64,000 nucleotides of DNA from contig NC_081842.1 of assembly GCF_963259705.1 (NCBI RefSeq), positions 64,678,787-64,742,786 on the forward strand, in the 5' to 3' direction. This DNA comes from Myotis daubentonii (Eukaryota; Chordata; Mammalia; Chiroptera; Vespertilionidae). This document shows positions 31,435 through 45,564 of the stretch, one piece after another; within the stretch, counting starts at the first letter, position 1; the number at the start of each line of letters is the position of its first letter. The notes beneath the pieces were generated by a model, which made no database searches, was not told where the DNA came from, and saw nothing but the letters and a program-made list of their open reading frames with translations. A program made the position numbers and the translations under genes.

Positions 31435-32173
31435 TTCTTTTCATCAATGAAGCCTTAGTTCAAATACTAGTGAAAGATGTTCCCAATCCTAAGGAAAGCT
31501 GTTTCCAGTCACCTTAGCTCAGATAGCACACACTCTGCTACATTTTACCATTGTGCTATTTTATTTTCTTGCCCCACTGTCATTGTTTGAAAGTTTATCA
31601 TGTGCTTATTTATTAGATAGTTTTATCTGTGTTACCACAGTAGAATATAAGTCCCATGACAGTGCTCACTTTATCTTATTCAGTGCCGGATCATTGGTGA
31701 TACTCCTGAACCCTAGATGGATGTCCAGGACATATTTATTACTCAAAACTCTATGTTGAATTAATTAACAAATGAATGAGCACACAACAAAATATACTTA
31801 GGCATTTATTTTTTAAATATAGAATTCTAAGCTCTACTCCAGATTTAACACAACACAATCTCTTGGGTTTGGGGTCCAGGAATCTACACTCTACACACTG
31901 TGGAGGATGAGTTCTCCTGGGCTAGATAGTAACAACTCACTGACTCCTATGATTCATAGGAGGCCCTCAATCCCCAGCCTGCACATGGATTTTGCCAGCA
32001 GACCTACTTCTCTTCTGTCCTGCTGGGAAAAGACCAGGAATCCTGCCTTTAGTTTTATTTCTGTGTGTGAGGAATGGGGAGGGAGATCCAGAGCATGGAT
32101 CTGACCAGAAACCCAATGTATTTTACCTTAAAGTTGAATAGACCTGGTTTATTTCCCTTTGAAAGTTGAAGGG

Positions 32174-32396
32174 GCCGAAACCGGTTTGGCTCAGTGGATA
32201 GAGCGTCGGCCTGTGGACTGAAAGGTCCTAGGTTCGACTCCGGTCAAGGGCATGTACCTGGGTTGCAGGCACATCCCCAGTAGGAGATGTGCAGGAGGCG
32301 GCTGATCGATGTTTCTCTCTCATCGGTGTTTCTAACTCTCTATCTCTCGCCCTTCCTCTCTGTAAAAAATCAATAAAATATATTTAAAAAAAAAAA
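32174..32396 (+). mobile_element. Ves SINE, young
   Basis: Head with TGGCTCAGTGGATAGAGCG and GGTTCGACTCC boxes, body 'ggctgatcgatgtttctctctcatcg', tail 'aaaaaatcaataaaatatattt' plus A-run. Perfect 13-bp TSD GAAAGTTGAAGGG at 32161-32173 and 32397-32409. Confidence 0.97.
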
Positions 32397-32409
32397 GAAA
32401 GTTGAAGGG

Positions 32410-33724
32410 AGCCAGAGGGGAAATTTCCTGAGAAAATTGTAATAAAGGATAAGCAAAAACAATATGAATTTAACCTTATTATTAATAAATAATAATTCGT
32501 TATTATTATTAAACTAATAATGAGTTTCATGAGGACTTTAAAAAATTGGTGGGACATTTTTGCCCAGAGCTATACCAGTGACTGTGAGATCACAGTCAAC
32601 CAAAAATCTTATGAGTGATTTCTCACACAAGCCTAATTAGCCATCTATATCCTAGCTTGAATTTACATTGTTTTTTTAATGTGAGAAAAAGACTTTATAT
32701 TTATCCTGTTATATGCAATCTTAGTAGGTTTGTTTTATTGTTGAGGTATTATAATAGGCAATGATCTTGAAATTCTTGTTACAAAAATCTAAACAAAACA
32801 TCAATTTCCTGAATATCTCCTTTGAAATAAAAGATTATGGGGAATCATCTGCATAAGTCAGTTCAGAAGTATACTCACTCTTTTAGACTATTCTATCAAC
32901 AAATTATTTCTAACATGTAGTAAAGTCAATGTTTGATCATTATTATTACTGTTACTCTGTGTTGTAGCTATTTTAATCAGTTTAAGTGGTTATAATCATT
33001 AAATTTTAATTATCTTGTTCTTTTCTGGACCTCTCAAATTGGCATCAGTCCTTTAATTAATTCTTTGGGAAAAGTTTTTAATCAGTTATGAAACCATTTT
33101 ACCATAACCCAGTTCACATATCCCATGTTGCTTACAAAAATAGGTTCTGACAGACTCTTTGCTTAAATGTTATTATATTCTGCTATATTCCTTTAGTTGG
33201 TTGTTTGGTAAATCATAATCAGTGGAACTCAGATATTTATTCAATCTAGAGTTCTGATTATGTCTCAACCTAAGCTTTCTCTGATGATAACTCATATGTC
33301 TCCAGAGACAAATTACTGATGCTTCCTGGAAAATGTATAATATACAGTTTTCCTACTAGATCCTAATAAATGCCAATTCATTTTATGGGAAAATTAGATC
33401 TTGAGAATAAGTCATTGGTGATCAACTGTAAAGTTTATTGATTTCCTCAGTTTTGCATTGAATGACTCTTCTGCCCTATTAGTAATATGTAAGGTCAAGG
33501 GAACTACAATATATATCTTTCTACTTTATTACTTTCTTCTTACCATCATAAACCTAATACAACTTTGGTCATTAAATAGATGATTGAAAAAATAGTCTGA
33601 ATCTCTTCTTAAAACTAACCACCTTCTGAACATTCTCTGGAATGTATGTAGTTCCTTTAATTCAATAACAACTAAAACATAAAACCAATAATTAAGTAAT
33701 TTGGTATTTCTTAATGGTCTGTGA
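32410..33724. other. LSAMP intron, AT-rich
   Basis: No repeat or exon recognised, apart from a TAATAATAA-rich stretch at about 32475-32520. Confidence 0.4.
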
Positions 33725-34368
33725 TCTACACTAATAAAAGACAAACATGCAAATTAACTGTACCTTTGCTATGCCTTAAGCCATGCCCACCAGCAAATCA
33801 GAGTGACTATATGCAAATTAACCCAACCAAGATGGCAGCCAGCGGCCACAGAGCTGGAGCAAGCAGGAGGATTGCTGCCCCAATGATGGAGGAAGCCAAG
33901 CTGCCGCAGCGGCTCTGAGCTCCACTCAAAGCAACAAAGTTTCAATTATAGAAGGTAAATAAACCCCAGATACCTGCTTTCAGCCGACTGTGGCCACGGA
34001 GATGGAGCAAGCAGGAGGCTTCTCTCCCGCCCGCCCTGGCTGGCTCTGAGCTCCACTCAAAGCAACAAAGTTTCAATTATAGAAGGTAAATAAATCCCAG
34101 AATAAAAAAAAGAAAAGAAAAAAAAGGAGAGGCTGGGAGCTTCCATCACCGGAGGGGCTTGGCCAGCCTGAAAACAGCCCTCAGCCCCTCACCCAGACTG
34201 GCCAGGCACCCCAGTGGGGACCCTCACCCTGGAAGGGCTGTGACCAGCTGCAAACAGCCATCAGCCCCTCACTCAGGCTGGCCAGGCACCCCAGCAGGAC
34301 CCCCACTGTGATCCGGGACACCCTTCAGGGAAAAACCAGCCAGGTCCCACCTGTGTACCAAGCCTCTA
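33725..34368 (+). mobile_element. HeliBat-type Helitron 4
   Basis: Starts TCTACACTAATAAAAGAC, followed by ATGCAAATT and 'aacccaaccaagatggcagcc'. The 3' end is eroded: 'gtgtaccaagcctcta'. The inside has a 131-bp direct repeat (ggctctgagctccactcaaa at 33911 and 34042) and 'ggccaggcacccca' blocks seen also in Helitron 2. Non-autonomous. It is followed directly by Helitron 5. Confidence 0.85.
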
Positions 34369-34369
34369 T

Positions 34370-34833
34370 TCCCATATAATAAAAGGGTAATATGCAAATT
34401 GACCCTAACAGCAGAATGACTGGGAATGACTGGTCACTCTGACATACACTGACCACCAGAGGCAGAAGCTCAATGCAGGAACTGTCCCCTGGTGGTCAGT
34501 GCACTCCCACAGGGGGAGCTCTGCTCAGCCACAAGCCAGGCTGATGGCTGCCAGCACAGAGGTGGTGGTGGGAGCCTCTCTTGCCTCCTCAGCAGCACTA
34601 AGGATGTCCGACTGCAGCTTAGGTCTGCTTCCTGCTGGTAAGTGGACATCCCCTGAGGGCTGCCAGGCTGCCAGAGAGATGTCTGACTGCCAGCTTGGAC
34701 CCGATCCCCCAAGGAGCAGGCCTAAGCCAGCAAGTGGACATCCTTTGAGGGGTCCCAGACTGCAAGAGGGCATAGGCAGGGCTGAGAGAACCCCCCCCCC
34801 AAGTGCACAAATTTTTGTGCACCAGGCCTCTAG
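34370..34833 (+). mobile_element. HeliBat-type Helitron 5
   Basis: Starts TCCCATATAATAAAAGGGTA with ATGCAAATTGACC and ends with GTGCACAAA/TTTTGTGCAC hairpin at 34803-34822 and GGCCTCTAG. The inside has 'ctgaccaccagaggcag', 'cccctggtggtcagtgcactccc' complementary blocks. Same orientation as Helitron 4, so the two form a tandem pair. Confidence 0.9.
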
Positions 34834-37800
34834 TGTGAAATAATTATCATTATCATCAACAACAAATATTCGATGAGTAGCCTGTATTATGTGCTATTCA
34901 GTCAGCAAGGTTCTGAATGCTATGGAGAAGAAGGTACTAACTTAAATGAAAGAAACGAGGATCCCCTTGTATGGGATCAGCACTGGCCTCCACCATGAAT
35001 GGGCACTTTTAGGTGAAGTTATAACAAGCTCTGGAAGAGACAAGCTATTGATCATGTGTACCCTTAATTATCTGGCTATAGTCTGTAATAATGGTGGCAT
35101 CACACAGGCTTTTTCCTTATTTTAAAAAGAATTTATTGAAAAGCCTTTTAATGAATTATATATGAGAAAAGTTGAGAAGCTTAAACCAGCAAGAACAATG
35201 ATGGTAGGTATGCAAGAAAAGTCACTAGGAATGCTTTGTATAAACCTTTATGAACATTAGGCAATGCATAGGCATCTACATCCTCACTTATATCTGCATC
35301 TCACTTGGTATATCTTTTTCAGAGAGAGATAAGGGGAATGATTTTTCTAGTAGCTTTACTCAGTGGTATCACCTGAGTTGCAAAGATTTAATAGCTAAAG
35401 TTGACTAATTCCCTTTGGGACTACAGATTTAAGCAAAAAGAAGTGGGGGGACAGCTCTGTTCAAAATTTATTTTAAATTAAATTATTGTATAACACTTAA
35501 ACAGCAAAATTCAGTCTTAATGACTACATTGACGTGTTTTCTCTTATCCTTAGAAATCGCAATACTTTCCACTACCAGTATGTAGGGATCACTTACTCTG
35601 TGCTAAAATAAAGCTGCTTTTCAGCAGTTAAACATGGCCATGCTAATGATTAGCCAACAGCAAAACACATCAGTTATAGACAAGAACTAAAAAAAGAATA
35701 TATGAAAAGAAAGTAAGCCTTTGGAAAAAGTCACAGAATTCTGACATTTTATAAAATGACCCACTTCCCAAGTTGGGTTATCAAATAAAGTTGCATTTTG
35801 GGTAGTAGGGCTGTTTTGATCATGACTAGAGCTCTCTTCTTGCCTATAGTGAGTGAGATCATCTTTTCTCATCTTTAGACTCACTCCTCACAAATCCCCA
35901 GACAGTAAACTCGGATAATGCCATCCTGGTTCCTCCCTTTTGCCCTGAAACTGACTGCTTGTTTTATGAATATGCCACCATGAAGAGCAGGAGTTCTAGG
36001 AAGCTGATGTCACTTTGACATCCAGGAAGCCATTCTCCTGATTGCTCTAGGCACTGCTGCAGTGTTGAGTTGCCATTGGTCATTTCCAAAGGCCAGACTC
36101 AAATCACACAGGTGCAAAGGGTGGGGATCGCAGGGGGTAGGGAGGAACAGCCAAAGTTTATTTGTCCCAACTCCCACCATATGGAAGCTCGAGGATTTGA
36201 ATTACTAATTTTTAGACTTTTAAAGTATAGCTCAACCTGGAAAAATTCTCTGCATTATTTCTAAGAGAATGCACTTCTAGAACCCATCAACACTATCCTT
36301 TTCATGTATGACTTGCCTTTGTTGAGACAAATCAACATTCACATCTTGATTAATTTATTTTTTAGCTATAAAAATATTGCATGCCAATAAGAAAAGGGAA
36401 AGAGAGAGGAGAAATATGATTATTTTACATTTTGCCTCATTTTTTACATTCATTTTTTTTTACATACCACCATTGCAGAAGTGTCACAATTTTTAGGGCA
36501 AAAGAAAAAAAATGTACATTCATCTCTATAATTAAAGTTTGTTTCTTTAAGAACACAGGAAAAAGAATCATGAAAATAAAAAGATCAAATTATCATAAAG
36601 TGTCATGAATTGGAAAACTTTCAAGAGACAAGTTATTAACAAATTTTAAAAGAGGAATAGTTTACATATTCATTACATGTTAATGAGATTATTGAACCTG
36701 TGTAATATAGTCAGAAACTTAGAGGAATTGATTCCTTTATGGAATACTAAATTACTTATGTCTTCTAGATGCACTACACATCAAAAGAAAACATGCCCAT
36801 AGGTAGCACAGCAGTTGGAATGAAAAACAAATAATGAATTTTTCCTAACATTGTCAAACCTATCAAAGGATGTGTTGGATTTTATAGTGGAGCTGAGTTC
36901 AGGCTTATGTCTTTGTTTATAACCTTGTCTCATAAATCTCTGTTTTATAAACATTGACTTAAAATAGTAAGAATATAATCCTATGTGGTATGTAGGAGAA
37001 ATGTAAAATTATATCCTGTTTACAGGGTGAAATGGTGAGGTAAGTGTAAGCTTTGAAGACAGATATCTGCATGCTGTATCATGCTTAGAAACCTGAAAAC
37101 AGGGGCTGGAGAAATTTCCACCATTCACACAACCAGTATCAGCCAGGTAGAGAAGAAAAAGATAAGCAGAAAAGAGGGCTCTACCAAGTTCTCAATATCT
37201 GTGACTGAAGAGGCAGAGCACCCTGAGGGAGGGTGATCATTGTTATTTTCACACACAGCATTAATTTGGGCAGCAGATAAATGTATGATGAGTCATGCCA
37301 AAGCAACTTCCTCATTGTCCATCTTAAGAGAGCTTTGATTTCTTGTAAATTTATTTGCATCTATTCCCTTGTTACCCTTTAGTCATCTCTATAACTATGC
37401 CAATATCACATGATAGACCTTCACAAAGGAAGAAAGGCCATCAGTACACAAAACAAATGCATTTTTTTGAAAAATTTTCTATGAAGAAACATTTTCCAAA
37501 ATATAATTTTAATATGTATTTGCATTATATGAGAAGACTCTTCTCTGAAGTTTCAAATGACCAGATCTACTCAGTGGTATAACCTGAATTGCATGCTGAC
37601 TTTAACCCTGATATTAGAGGAAGGAGGGTGACTTTGCTGGGAGGCCAAATATGTATCTTCAAAACTATAAAGCAGAAAGACCAGCAGCCACTGCAACAAA
37701 AGAAGAAGAAGAAAATATTTTTTACCTAGAGAGAGTTACAATTCTGTGAGTAATCACTACATCACCCTCCCCCACCTTCTGACCCTCATTATCTACATGC

Positions 37801-38469
37801 CATTGCAAATGTGGGCTCAGGCCGCCATTTTGATTGGTTCACACTAGGCTGATGCTGATGCAAAGTTGGATCTGGGACCTAAAGATATCTAAACTGGGAA
37901 AAACAACCCAAAGTATCATTCTTCAGCTAACATACTTCATAAAGAAGTCCTAACAAAATTGTACACGCTGCACATTTTCTCCTCAAATTATCCTAATGAC
38001 AAATAAAATCACTTAGTTCCTGCAGCCATGCTATCCACCCATTCCCTTTAAGAAGAAGAAACTGGACTACTTGTGTTTAAAAAAACAAAATCTAGTACCA
38101 TATGCAAGAGCAAATATGGGTCAGGAAAAAGAGAGAGTTCTAGATCATCTGTCTCACCCTACAGTATGGCACTACCTTATTCCTGCCATCCAAGCTTACA
38201 ATGATATTGCTGGGCATGGGCCAACATTAGCATGTTTAGTTACCTACAGTGCAATCCTATGACATACCTTTCAGAATTGCAGCCTGTTTTTAAATGGCAC
38301 TTTCTTTCTGTTTAGTTACTACTTTTACTTTACCCATAAAGGAAGACTGGGTTAGACATTGGCTAGAAGCCAAATTTTTCCTATTCCCAGATAGATAAAG
38401 ATATTTGAGGATGTTAATATTTCTCTAGTTCCTTGATGATTACAATGAAGACATAAGATTATTCTGGGT

Positions 38470-38472
<3 letters not shown>
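34834..38472. other. LSAMP intron, no repeat recognised
   Basis: About 3.6 kb without a recognisable transposon or exon. AT-rich. Confidence 0.4.

Positions 38473-38527
<55 letters not shown>
38473..38527. repeat. (TA)n microsatellite
   Basis: About 55 bases of AT repeat. Confidence 0.95.
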
Positions 38528-38532
<5 letters not shown>

Positions 38533-38554
38533 TGGAGTTCTATAAGTTATTACT

Positions 38555-38665
38555 ATTCCTATTTTACAGATGAGAATACTGAAGATTAGAGCATTAAAAA
38601 TAATTAAGATCTAGTCAATGACATAGATGGTACTTGAACCCACATCTTATGCTCAAACCGCTATT
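38555..38665 (-). repeat. MIR SINE remnant
   Basis: 'attcctattttacagatgagaatactgaagattagag' and 'gacatagatggtacttgaacccacatctta' are the reverse order of MIR blocks. Confidence 0.65.
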
Positions 38666-38929
38666 TGGTGAATTATAATCTTGGCAAAGCTTTACAAACT
38701 ATAATCTCCCTTCATTTGTATAGTCATGCTATACAAACACAAAAGACTGTATTTTTTTACCTTCTGTTTTATGAAGGCAGTAAATGTACTCAAATATTTA
38801 TTTTCAAAATACTTGAGGAAATGGAGGCATAGGCAGATGAAAAAAAGAAAAGGAAAACCATTTTATAAATGCATTTAGATAAAATGCTGAGATGTCTTCA
38901 CCTATAATATGTAATCTACTGGTAATTTG

Positions 38930-39100
38930 CCTTATACGACTTCCCTCAAAATGTGATCCAAGGCTACTTAAGTCAAAATCCCCAGGGTGCTTGTTAAATG
39001 GAGTTTCCTGGGGCCACCCAAGACAAAAAATAAGACCTTCTGCAGACAAGCTCCAGGAATCTACATTTACAGCATACTCTCCTGGCGGTCCTTCTGCCCA
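38930..39100 (+). repeat. MER5-like hAT fragment
   Basis: 'aaaatgtgatccaaggctactt', 'ccccagggtgcttgttaaatggag', 'ctggggccacccaagac' and 'gctccaggaatctacattta' fit a diverged MER5A. Confidence 0.5.
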
Positions 39101-39840
39101 CTACCGGTGGAGCACAAATGCCCTAAGATCTTGTGTTGTTTCTCATCATGTTAGTAGGGCAAGGAATTGGCGAATGCCGCTGATGATAGGAAAATGGTAA
39201 GTTTGAGGTGCACACAGCTTGTGAATTCCCCAGTATTAGTCAATGACAGTGACATAACTTGTTTTGGAAGGTCTGGTGCATTATGAGCAGCCAATTAGAA
39301 TTACAGTACATTTGGAATTCCTGAGGATGTAAAAGCTGATTGGTGTATTCAGACTCCTATAATGGATGAATAAGAAGAGAATAAACATCTTGGGGGAAAC
39401 TTTTCTCACATGGTGACCTTGTTTGCAAGCCAGCATGCCTACTACTAGGTCATAGAGTTTATTTAAAATAAATGAGCATTTTACCAAAGGTTTTGCAACG
39501 TGTGCTAATCAGAAGCTGTCTGTCAAGTTGAAGTAGCATCAGGAGGCTCAGAATAAGGGCTCTTGGGCCTTAAATGGTTTCTACCAAATACCAAACCTAT
39601 TATCATGATTAGCTGTTATAGTCCTCTAAACAGCAAAGTGATTAAATTGGTCATTATGAAACCCTAAAGATGCATACTTATGACAAATAAGACTCAAGTG
39701 CAAGGAGATTTCTATTTCACTGACTGGATTACATCTCATGGAGGAATCAATGTAGGAATGTTTTTAAAACCACTGTCAGCTGTGGGGAAGCTGTTTAGAA
39801 ATTGGAGTATCTTGATCTTTATGCATTTACTTTTTCTTTT

Positions 39841-40057
39841 TTTAAATACATTTTTATTGATTTTAGAGAGGAAGGGAGAGGGAGAGAGAGATAGAAACAT
39901 CAATGATGAGAGAATCATTGATCACCTGCCTTCTGCATGCCCCCCTACTGGGGATCAAGCCTGCAACTCGAGCATGTGCCCTGACCAGGAATTGAACTGT
40001 GACCTCCTGGTTCATAGGTCGACACTCAACCACTGAAGTCTACCAGCTGGGTCACGC
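39841..40057 (-). mobile_element. Ves-related SINE
   Basis: Tail side 'tttttattgattttagagaggaaggg' at the left, core 'gagaatcattgatcacctgcc', and head 'tgacctcctggttcataggtcgacactcaaccactga' at the right. Older, more diverged subtype than those at 30.5 and 32.2 kb. TSD not clear. Confidence 0.85.
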
Positions 40058-40059
40058 AA

Positions 40060-43000
40060 AATTCTTTTGGGCATCATCTCAACACACTTGGTTTAAAAGC
40101 CTCTCCAGATTTTAATGCTGACCCCAAATGTCCATTATTTGCAACAACTTCTCTCCATTTACATTAAAGCCATAAATTATACATGGAATACTCTTCTTGG
40201 TCACTTTGTTAAATATCAGATATTGCTAACAGAATCTTGGATTTATTCTGAGTCACTCTTACAAGCTCCAAGCCAAGTCCTCAGCTTAGATTTGATCCAA
40301 TTATCATTTTAATAATAATAATCATGACTAAAAGCCAGAACAACAAAATAAGTTGGCTCTATCTAATCTATTCTACATTTAAGAATTAAGGGAAATAACC
40401 TGTAAAAAAATACATTGCCAAAATGAGGTTCCCTCCTAGAAATAGGCATACTATAAAGGACCAATATGCCTGGGCCACTGACAATAAGGATATACCAGGC
40501 TGCATCCAGAAATTCCAGCACACAGTCAAAGGTTTTTTTCTTTAGCACCACGGAGATGACAGATCATATATGAATTTAATCATTGATATAATACTTTTTA
40601 ATAATACTATTATAGTGTCCAGTATCAAGCTTTGTCATTACTACAAACTAAAAATACTACTTACTGAATAGTGGTATTCATCACAGTACCAATAACTTTT
40701 TGGAAAGAAGCTCCCTCTAGGATGTTGTATGAGGTATGATGCAAACTATAATTGAGATGGTTGATGTTTCTTTGAAACAGGAAATCACCAGGAATTTAGC
40801 CAGAATTTATTTTCTCTATTTATATTGTACACAAAGTAAACTATTTACTCTTTTCCTTTTCTTCTCTCCCTATGTTTTTTTTTTCTTCCTTCAGTTATAT
40901 TTACCACATAACGAACTGTACTCTCATTCTCAGAACAACTAATTTAGTGTGAAAATTGAGTGCTCTTTTAAAGAGTGAATTGTCAGTGTTTGATATCACT
41001 GTGCCCCTCTCATTGAAAGAAATAGTATGGCTTTATTTGAGAGAAGGGAAAGCATTAAGAGAAAGGGAATCAAGTTTCCTGAAGGGTGAAACAGTTCTAA
41101 TTGTTTTTAAATACATTTTTAAATTGTCACAACAACATAGAAAAAAGAACAAAATAGATGATGTTGATGAAAATAAGCAAGAGCATCTTGATGACATTTT
41201 TAGTAACTCAACTATAAGAACCTTTATCAACTCAGAGGTTATAAAATATTAGCTATCTTGATAATCAAAAGTATTGTTTTTTCTAGTATCAATGAAGAAA
41301 ATTTTAAAAATGTATAAAAAGGTCAATGTGTTTAAATGTGTAGTTCTCTAATTTTTAACATCATGCCCTTTGTAAAAGGTTCATGCTAAATCTACCCACA
41401 ATTAATTATTATCAAGAATGCCTTACCCTAGGCCCATTTTATTCTCAGCTTTGATAGCCAGTGTTTAACTTGTCCCAGAAACAAGCTTGGAAATTCACTC
41501 ATTGTTTGTTGCCTTGCTATTACTTTTTAAGCTCTGCTTCTTGTTTCCATGGGCATGTGGAATCAAATTAAATGCTCTATAGAGAGAATTAACCAGGGAG
41601 TACTTCCGTTCCTTTCCCGTTCCCATCTTCTCACCCCACAGGCATGAATCTCTGAATCTCTATGGGACAGAGACTTGCAACCAGGGGAGCCATGGGCAGC
41701 AGCAGCTAATCTCTTGCTAACTTCCTGAAGAGTCAGAGAAAAGGAGGCCAGGGAGCTGACAGTAGCCCCACCTTAGCTCACTTCTTTAACATATCATTTC
41801 TAGAGAGACAAAGCTTCCCCACCTAGGCTCTCTCCTATTGCTTCTTCTATTCTAGACCCTTCTGTGTTTCATTGTTCCCAGCTTTAAAAAACATACTCTG
41901 AAAATTTTAAAAAGAAAGAGAATTAACTATATCATTTTAGGTGAAATATAAACACTGAATGAAAACAAGCAATACATATAATATGTGGGGGCATTTGAAG
42001 AAAAAATTTTATGTGGTTTTGTTATTAAAATGAAGGTATAAAGAAGTTACCCATTGAAGCAGTTTACATATATCTGCTTTCCTTCTAGATATAAAGCTGT
42101 TGGATAAGATAGATATTCTCATATTTGTTGAGGAGAAGGGGAGATGTAGGCATTATCAAAATAGAAAGTGTTGCAGTTAGAGAGTGATTAGAGAGGATAT
42201 AAGTATTTGGCTTTAGAAAAATCACAGACATACAATATCATATAGCCTTTATATACACCAAAGCTTAGGAGGAAGGTAGAGGTTCTGGCCTGTGGGAAGA
42301 ATTAAGTTTGAAGATTTTTATGTATACAGTGATAGGGGAGCCATTCCATTCAATTATTTATATAAAAAGAATTTTCGTATTCAAGCATTTTCTTCTGGTT
42401 GCAAAATATACATGTATTAAAGGTCTCATATACAAATAATTATTTTTAGGTGTGGAGCAGAACTCAGTATACAGATAAAATAGTTCTTGAGACATAGTCG
42501 TATGATAGCATAAACATGAATTCACAAATCATTCAAGAAACCTTTCTGTAAATGAAATATTATGAAACTATATTCTATCTGATGAATGTTTTCCAAACTT
42601 TGAAGATATTGATCTTAATAATATTACTTATTTAGTAGATGTTTTTATTATTCTTATGTGGGCTAGAGAAGAAAAAGGAAGGGAATCTAAATGCCAGGAT
42701 AATTAATCCTAGCTGACACTCTATTTCCTGAAATCTTAGTGGTTTAACACAATAAAACTATATTCCTTTATCACATTACAGTCCAATGGCATTATTCTTC
42801 TCTACTGTTTAGCACTGACACCTAAAAGCATAGCCTCTAAATTATTTTGAAGGGGGGAGTGGAAGAGGATAGGGAAACCATTAACTCATAATTACCTCAA
42901 CACAAAAGACAGACACTTCCCTTCCACTCAATTCATTGGCCAAAACTCATTCTTGTGACCCTCCCTAATGACTGAAGGCTCAGAAATATGGTGTTGACCT

Positions 43001-43948
43001 TTAACAAATAGCCAAATATTTCACCAGCAAAATGGGTTTATTTGGGAACAACAAAAATGTTCAATTTGTGACATGTGCTCTAGTAGCAAACCATGCTCAA
43101 GTCAAGAGAAACAAAGTAGAGGAATGTTCTTTTATGGGGTTGGGTAGGGCTGTTGAAAACATAGTCTATTGGAGGAAACAAAGTTCAAAGTATAGTGAAT
43201 TTTCATTGGCTGAGTTATTGCAGTCTTCATTGGCTGAGCTGTTACTGGGCAAGAAGGAATCTTTTCTTGAGATAATAGCAAAGTATTACTCCCTATGGGA
43301 GACACAAGGAACATCTCTTCCTGTTGGGGTCAGTAGTGTGCTTTGAGTGAAATGTGTGGGTGAGTTTTTACTTCTAGCCACTCCATTTTAAATGAGGATT
43401 CTGTTTATTAATTTTTATACTGCTCTCATTTGTGCCCAGGAAGTAGAAATGAAATGAGATACAGTAAACACAAAAATTTTCTCTGCTGTAATTGGCCCTT
43501 CCAGTTTCCACACATACTTCTATTTTTACACAAAATACCATCACCCCCTCCCAGACTCTGCATGCACCTCAAATTTCACAGACTTACCCATGAGGTCCAG
43601 ATAGTGGACCTCCCAGTCCAACAAATGAGGAAATAGATAAGTTGTCTGTCGTCTCACCTTTCTCATCACACATACACCTAATATTCAATCTGCTTACTCT
43701 GTAAGCATATAGTTTACCTCATAAGTTAACATAGTTAAGGTGACAGTGTTACCAAATATTTTACCGCTTCATTTAATAGAGCATAAGTCTAGTCCTTAAC
43801 TGGCCACCAAAATTTCAGTTAGGTCACCAATTAACCGCTAAGCCAATATCACATCTTATTATATTTTTTGTTACAGCAACACTGCTCCTGGTGCGGATGT
43901 TTTTAATTAACTATGATACTCAAATAACTACTACTACTACCACTGCTA

Positions 43949-43950
<2 letters not shown>
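40060..43950. other. LSAMP intron, mostly unique
   Basis: No firm call over most of this stretch. About 42700-42960 may be a worn MaLR-like fragment. About 43020-43400 has an LTR-like composition ('ttgggaacaac...', repeated 'cattggctga' at 43205 and 43232), but no family is recognised. No exon. Confidence 0.35.

Positions 43951-43984
<34 letters not shown>
43951..43984. repeat. (CA)n microsatellite
   Basis: About 34 bases of AC repeat following a CTA-rich stretch. Confidence 0.95.
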
Positions 43985-43985
<1 letters not shown>

Positions 43986-44109
43986 AAAAAACAAAATGAA
44001 ACAAAAAACACCTCACACCCTAAATTACCCTGAATGTTTCTTATTTTCAGGCTCTCTTATAACCAATCTACTCCCCTACAGTGACCAGAATTTTCTCTGC
44101 AAAATACAT

Positions 44110-45560
44110 GTTTGAGCATGTTAGTGAAAGTTCTTTGGCTCCAGTGCCTTCAGAACAAAGTGAATTTCCTTACTGTTGCTCACAAGACCCTTTATATCTC
44201 AACCTTAGTCTATATATCTACCTTCATCTCCAACTACTCTCCATACATACTTGGTACTCTAATCACATGACTGCTTACTATCTTCTATAAATATAATAAG
44301 AACTTTTACTCCTCTGTGCATTGTATATGCCAATCATCTTACCTAAGATTACCTGCCTTTCCCTACAACCTGTATAGATCCTAGTTGCTCCTTCATGTTT
44401 GTGCTATCATTGCAATGTATGTGAACCTATACTGTAGCATGTTTTGCAATGGTTTATCTCCTTGTCTCCTGAACTTTAGTATTTCATCCTCAAAGGAACT
44501 GCACTGGAAATTACTTCCATTATCATAGAGGCTTTATCAATCTTCCTTCTTAACATACTGGAGTCCAAGTAGTAATCATATAATAAATATTTATTGATTG
44601 CATAAGTGAATATATGAATGAATTGATAGGGATCATTCTGACTTACTATCAAGCTAAGCTCCCTAATCTCCTTGGACCAAGAGTAAACCTCAGTAAATGT
44701 TTAACAATTCTAAAATGAATGAAAATGACCGATTCTTCTAATTGTACCTGTTCTCCCTGGATGATCCAATTTATTTACATCTCCATTAATACTCTATGCC
44801 TTCCAAAAATGTAACTGTAGTCCAGACCCCTACCCTGAGTTTTATTTCCATATGCCAAACTCTTTGATAAAAGTCTCCATTTATCATTTCCAAAATAAAA
44901 TTGAATTCAAAACTAAATTAATCATGTTTCCCACTCATAATCATTTTTACTCTTGAATTCCTTTGCTTTGTGAGTGGCACCACCATTCACCCAAGCCAGA
45001 AGCCTGAGTGTCATCCCAGGCTCTTCCTATTTTCCTGTTCTGCCTACCCAATTTGTCACTAAATTTCTGACTTAAATAGCTCTAGGATCATTTTTATTTC
45101 TCTACCTATTTTCTAGCTTCTTATCATGCCTGTGTAGGATACCACAAAAGCCCCCTAACTGGTTTCTCTCCCTACTGTCTGACATGCCTCCCTCCCTACT
45201 ACTATAAAATAATTATTCTGCAACATAAATTAGCCACATGCCATTTCTGTGTGAACTCTATCAGTAGTTCCCCATTGCCATCATGTTAATATTACTACTA
45301 TTGTCCTGTGCAGAGATTGCTCTGTGGTTCACCCTTGCCTATCTGGAGACACATCCCTTGCCTGCCCTCCTTTCTGTATGACCCAAACATGGGGAGCCAT
45401 ACCTAACTAACCTAATAACTTACAGTCCCTAGAAGATACCATCCTCTTGTGTATTCTGCTCTTCCCTCCACATGGCTTTCTCTGACTAAATGTTAACTAC
45501 TTATCCTGGAAAACCCTCCTTATACACAGCCCTCTCTGTCAATATGTGTGATTCAATGAA
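44110..45560 (+). repeat. L2 LINE remnants
   Basis: Plus-strand L2-like text in at least two pieces. The better one is at 44980-45560: 'agccagaagcctgagtgtcatcccaggctc', 'cccctaactggtttctctccc', 'cagtagttccccattgccatcatg', 'tggctttctctgactaaatgttaactac'. The first piece (44110-44640) ends 'taataaatatttattgattgcataagtgaatatatgaatgaat'. No ORF preserved. Confidence 0.55.
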
Positions 45561-45564
45561 TGTT

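Larger units (their letters stand above)
30715..31785 (+). repeat. L2 LINE remnant with nested MER20
   Basis: Plus-strand L2 3' text: 'atcttatcagtcccctgaccccaattaataccctccagtgacttcagagtcttttggaataagaccc', 'tgatcactcccatctcctacc', and after the insert 'gaccctagggcctttgcagttg', 'agtagaatataagtcccatgacagtgctcac'. It is split by a MER20 (31066-31278) and a CA repeat (31375-31434). Confidence 0.65.
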
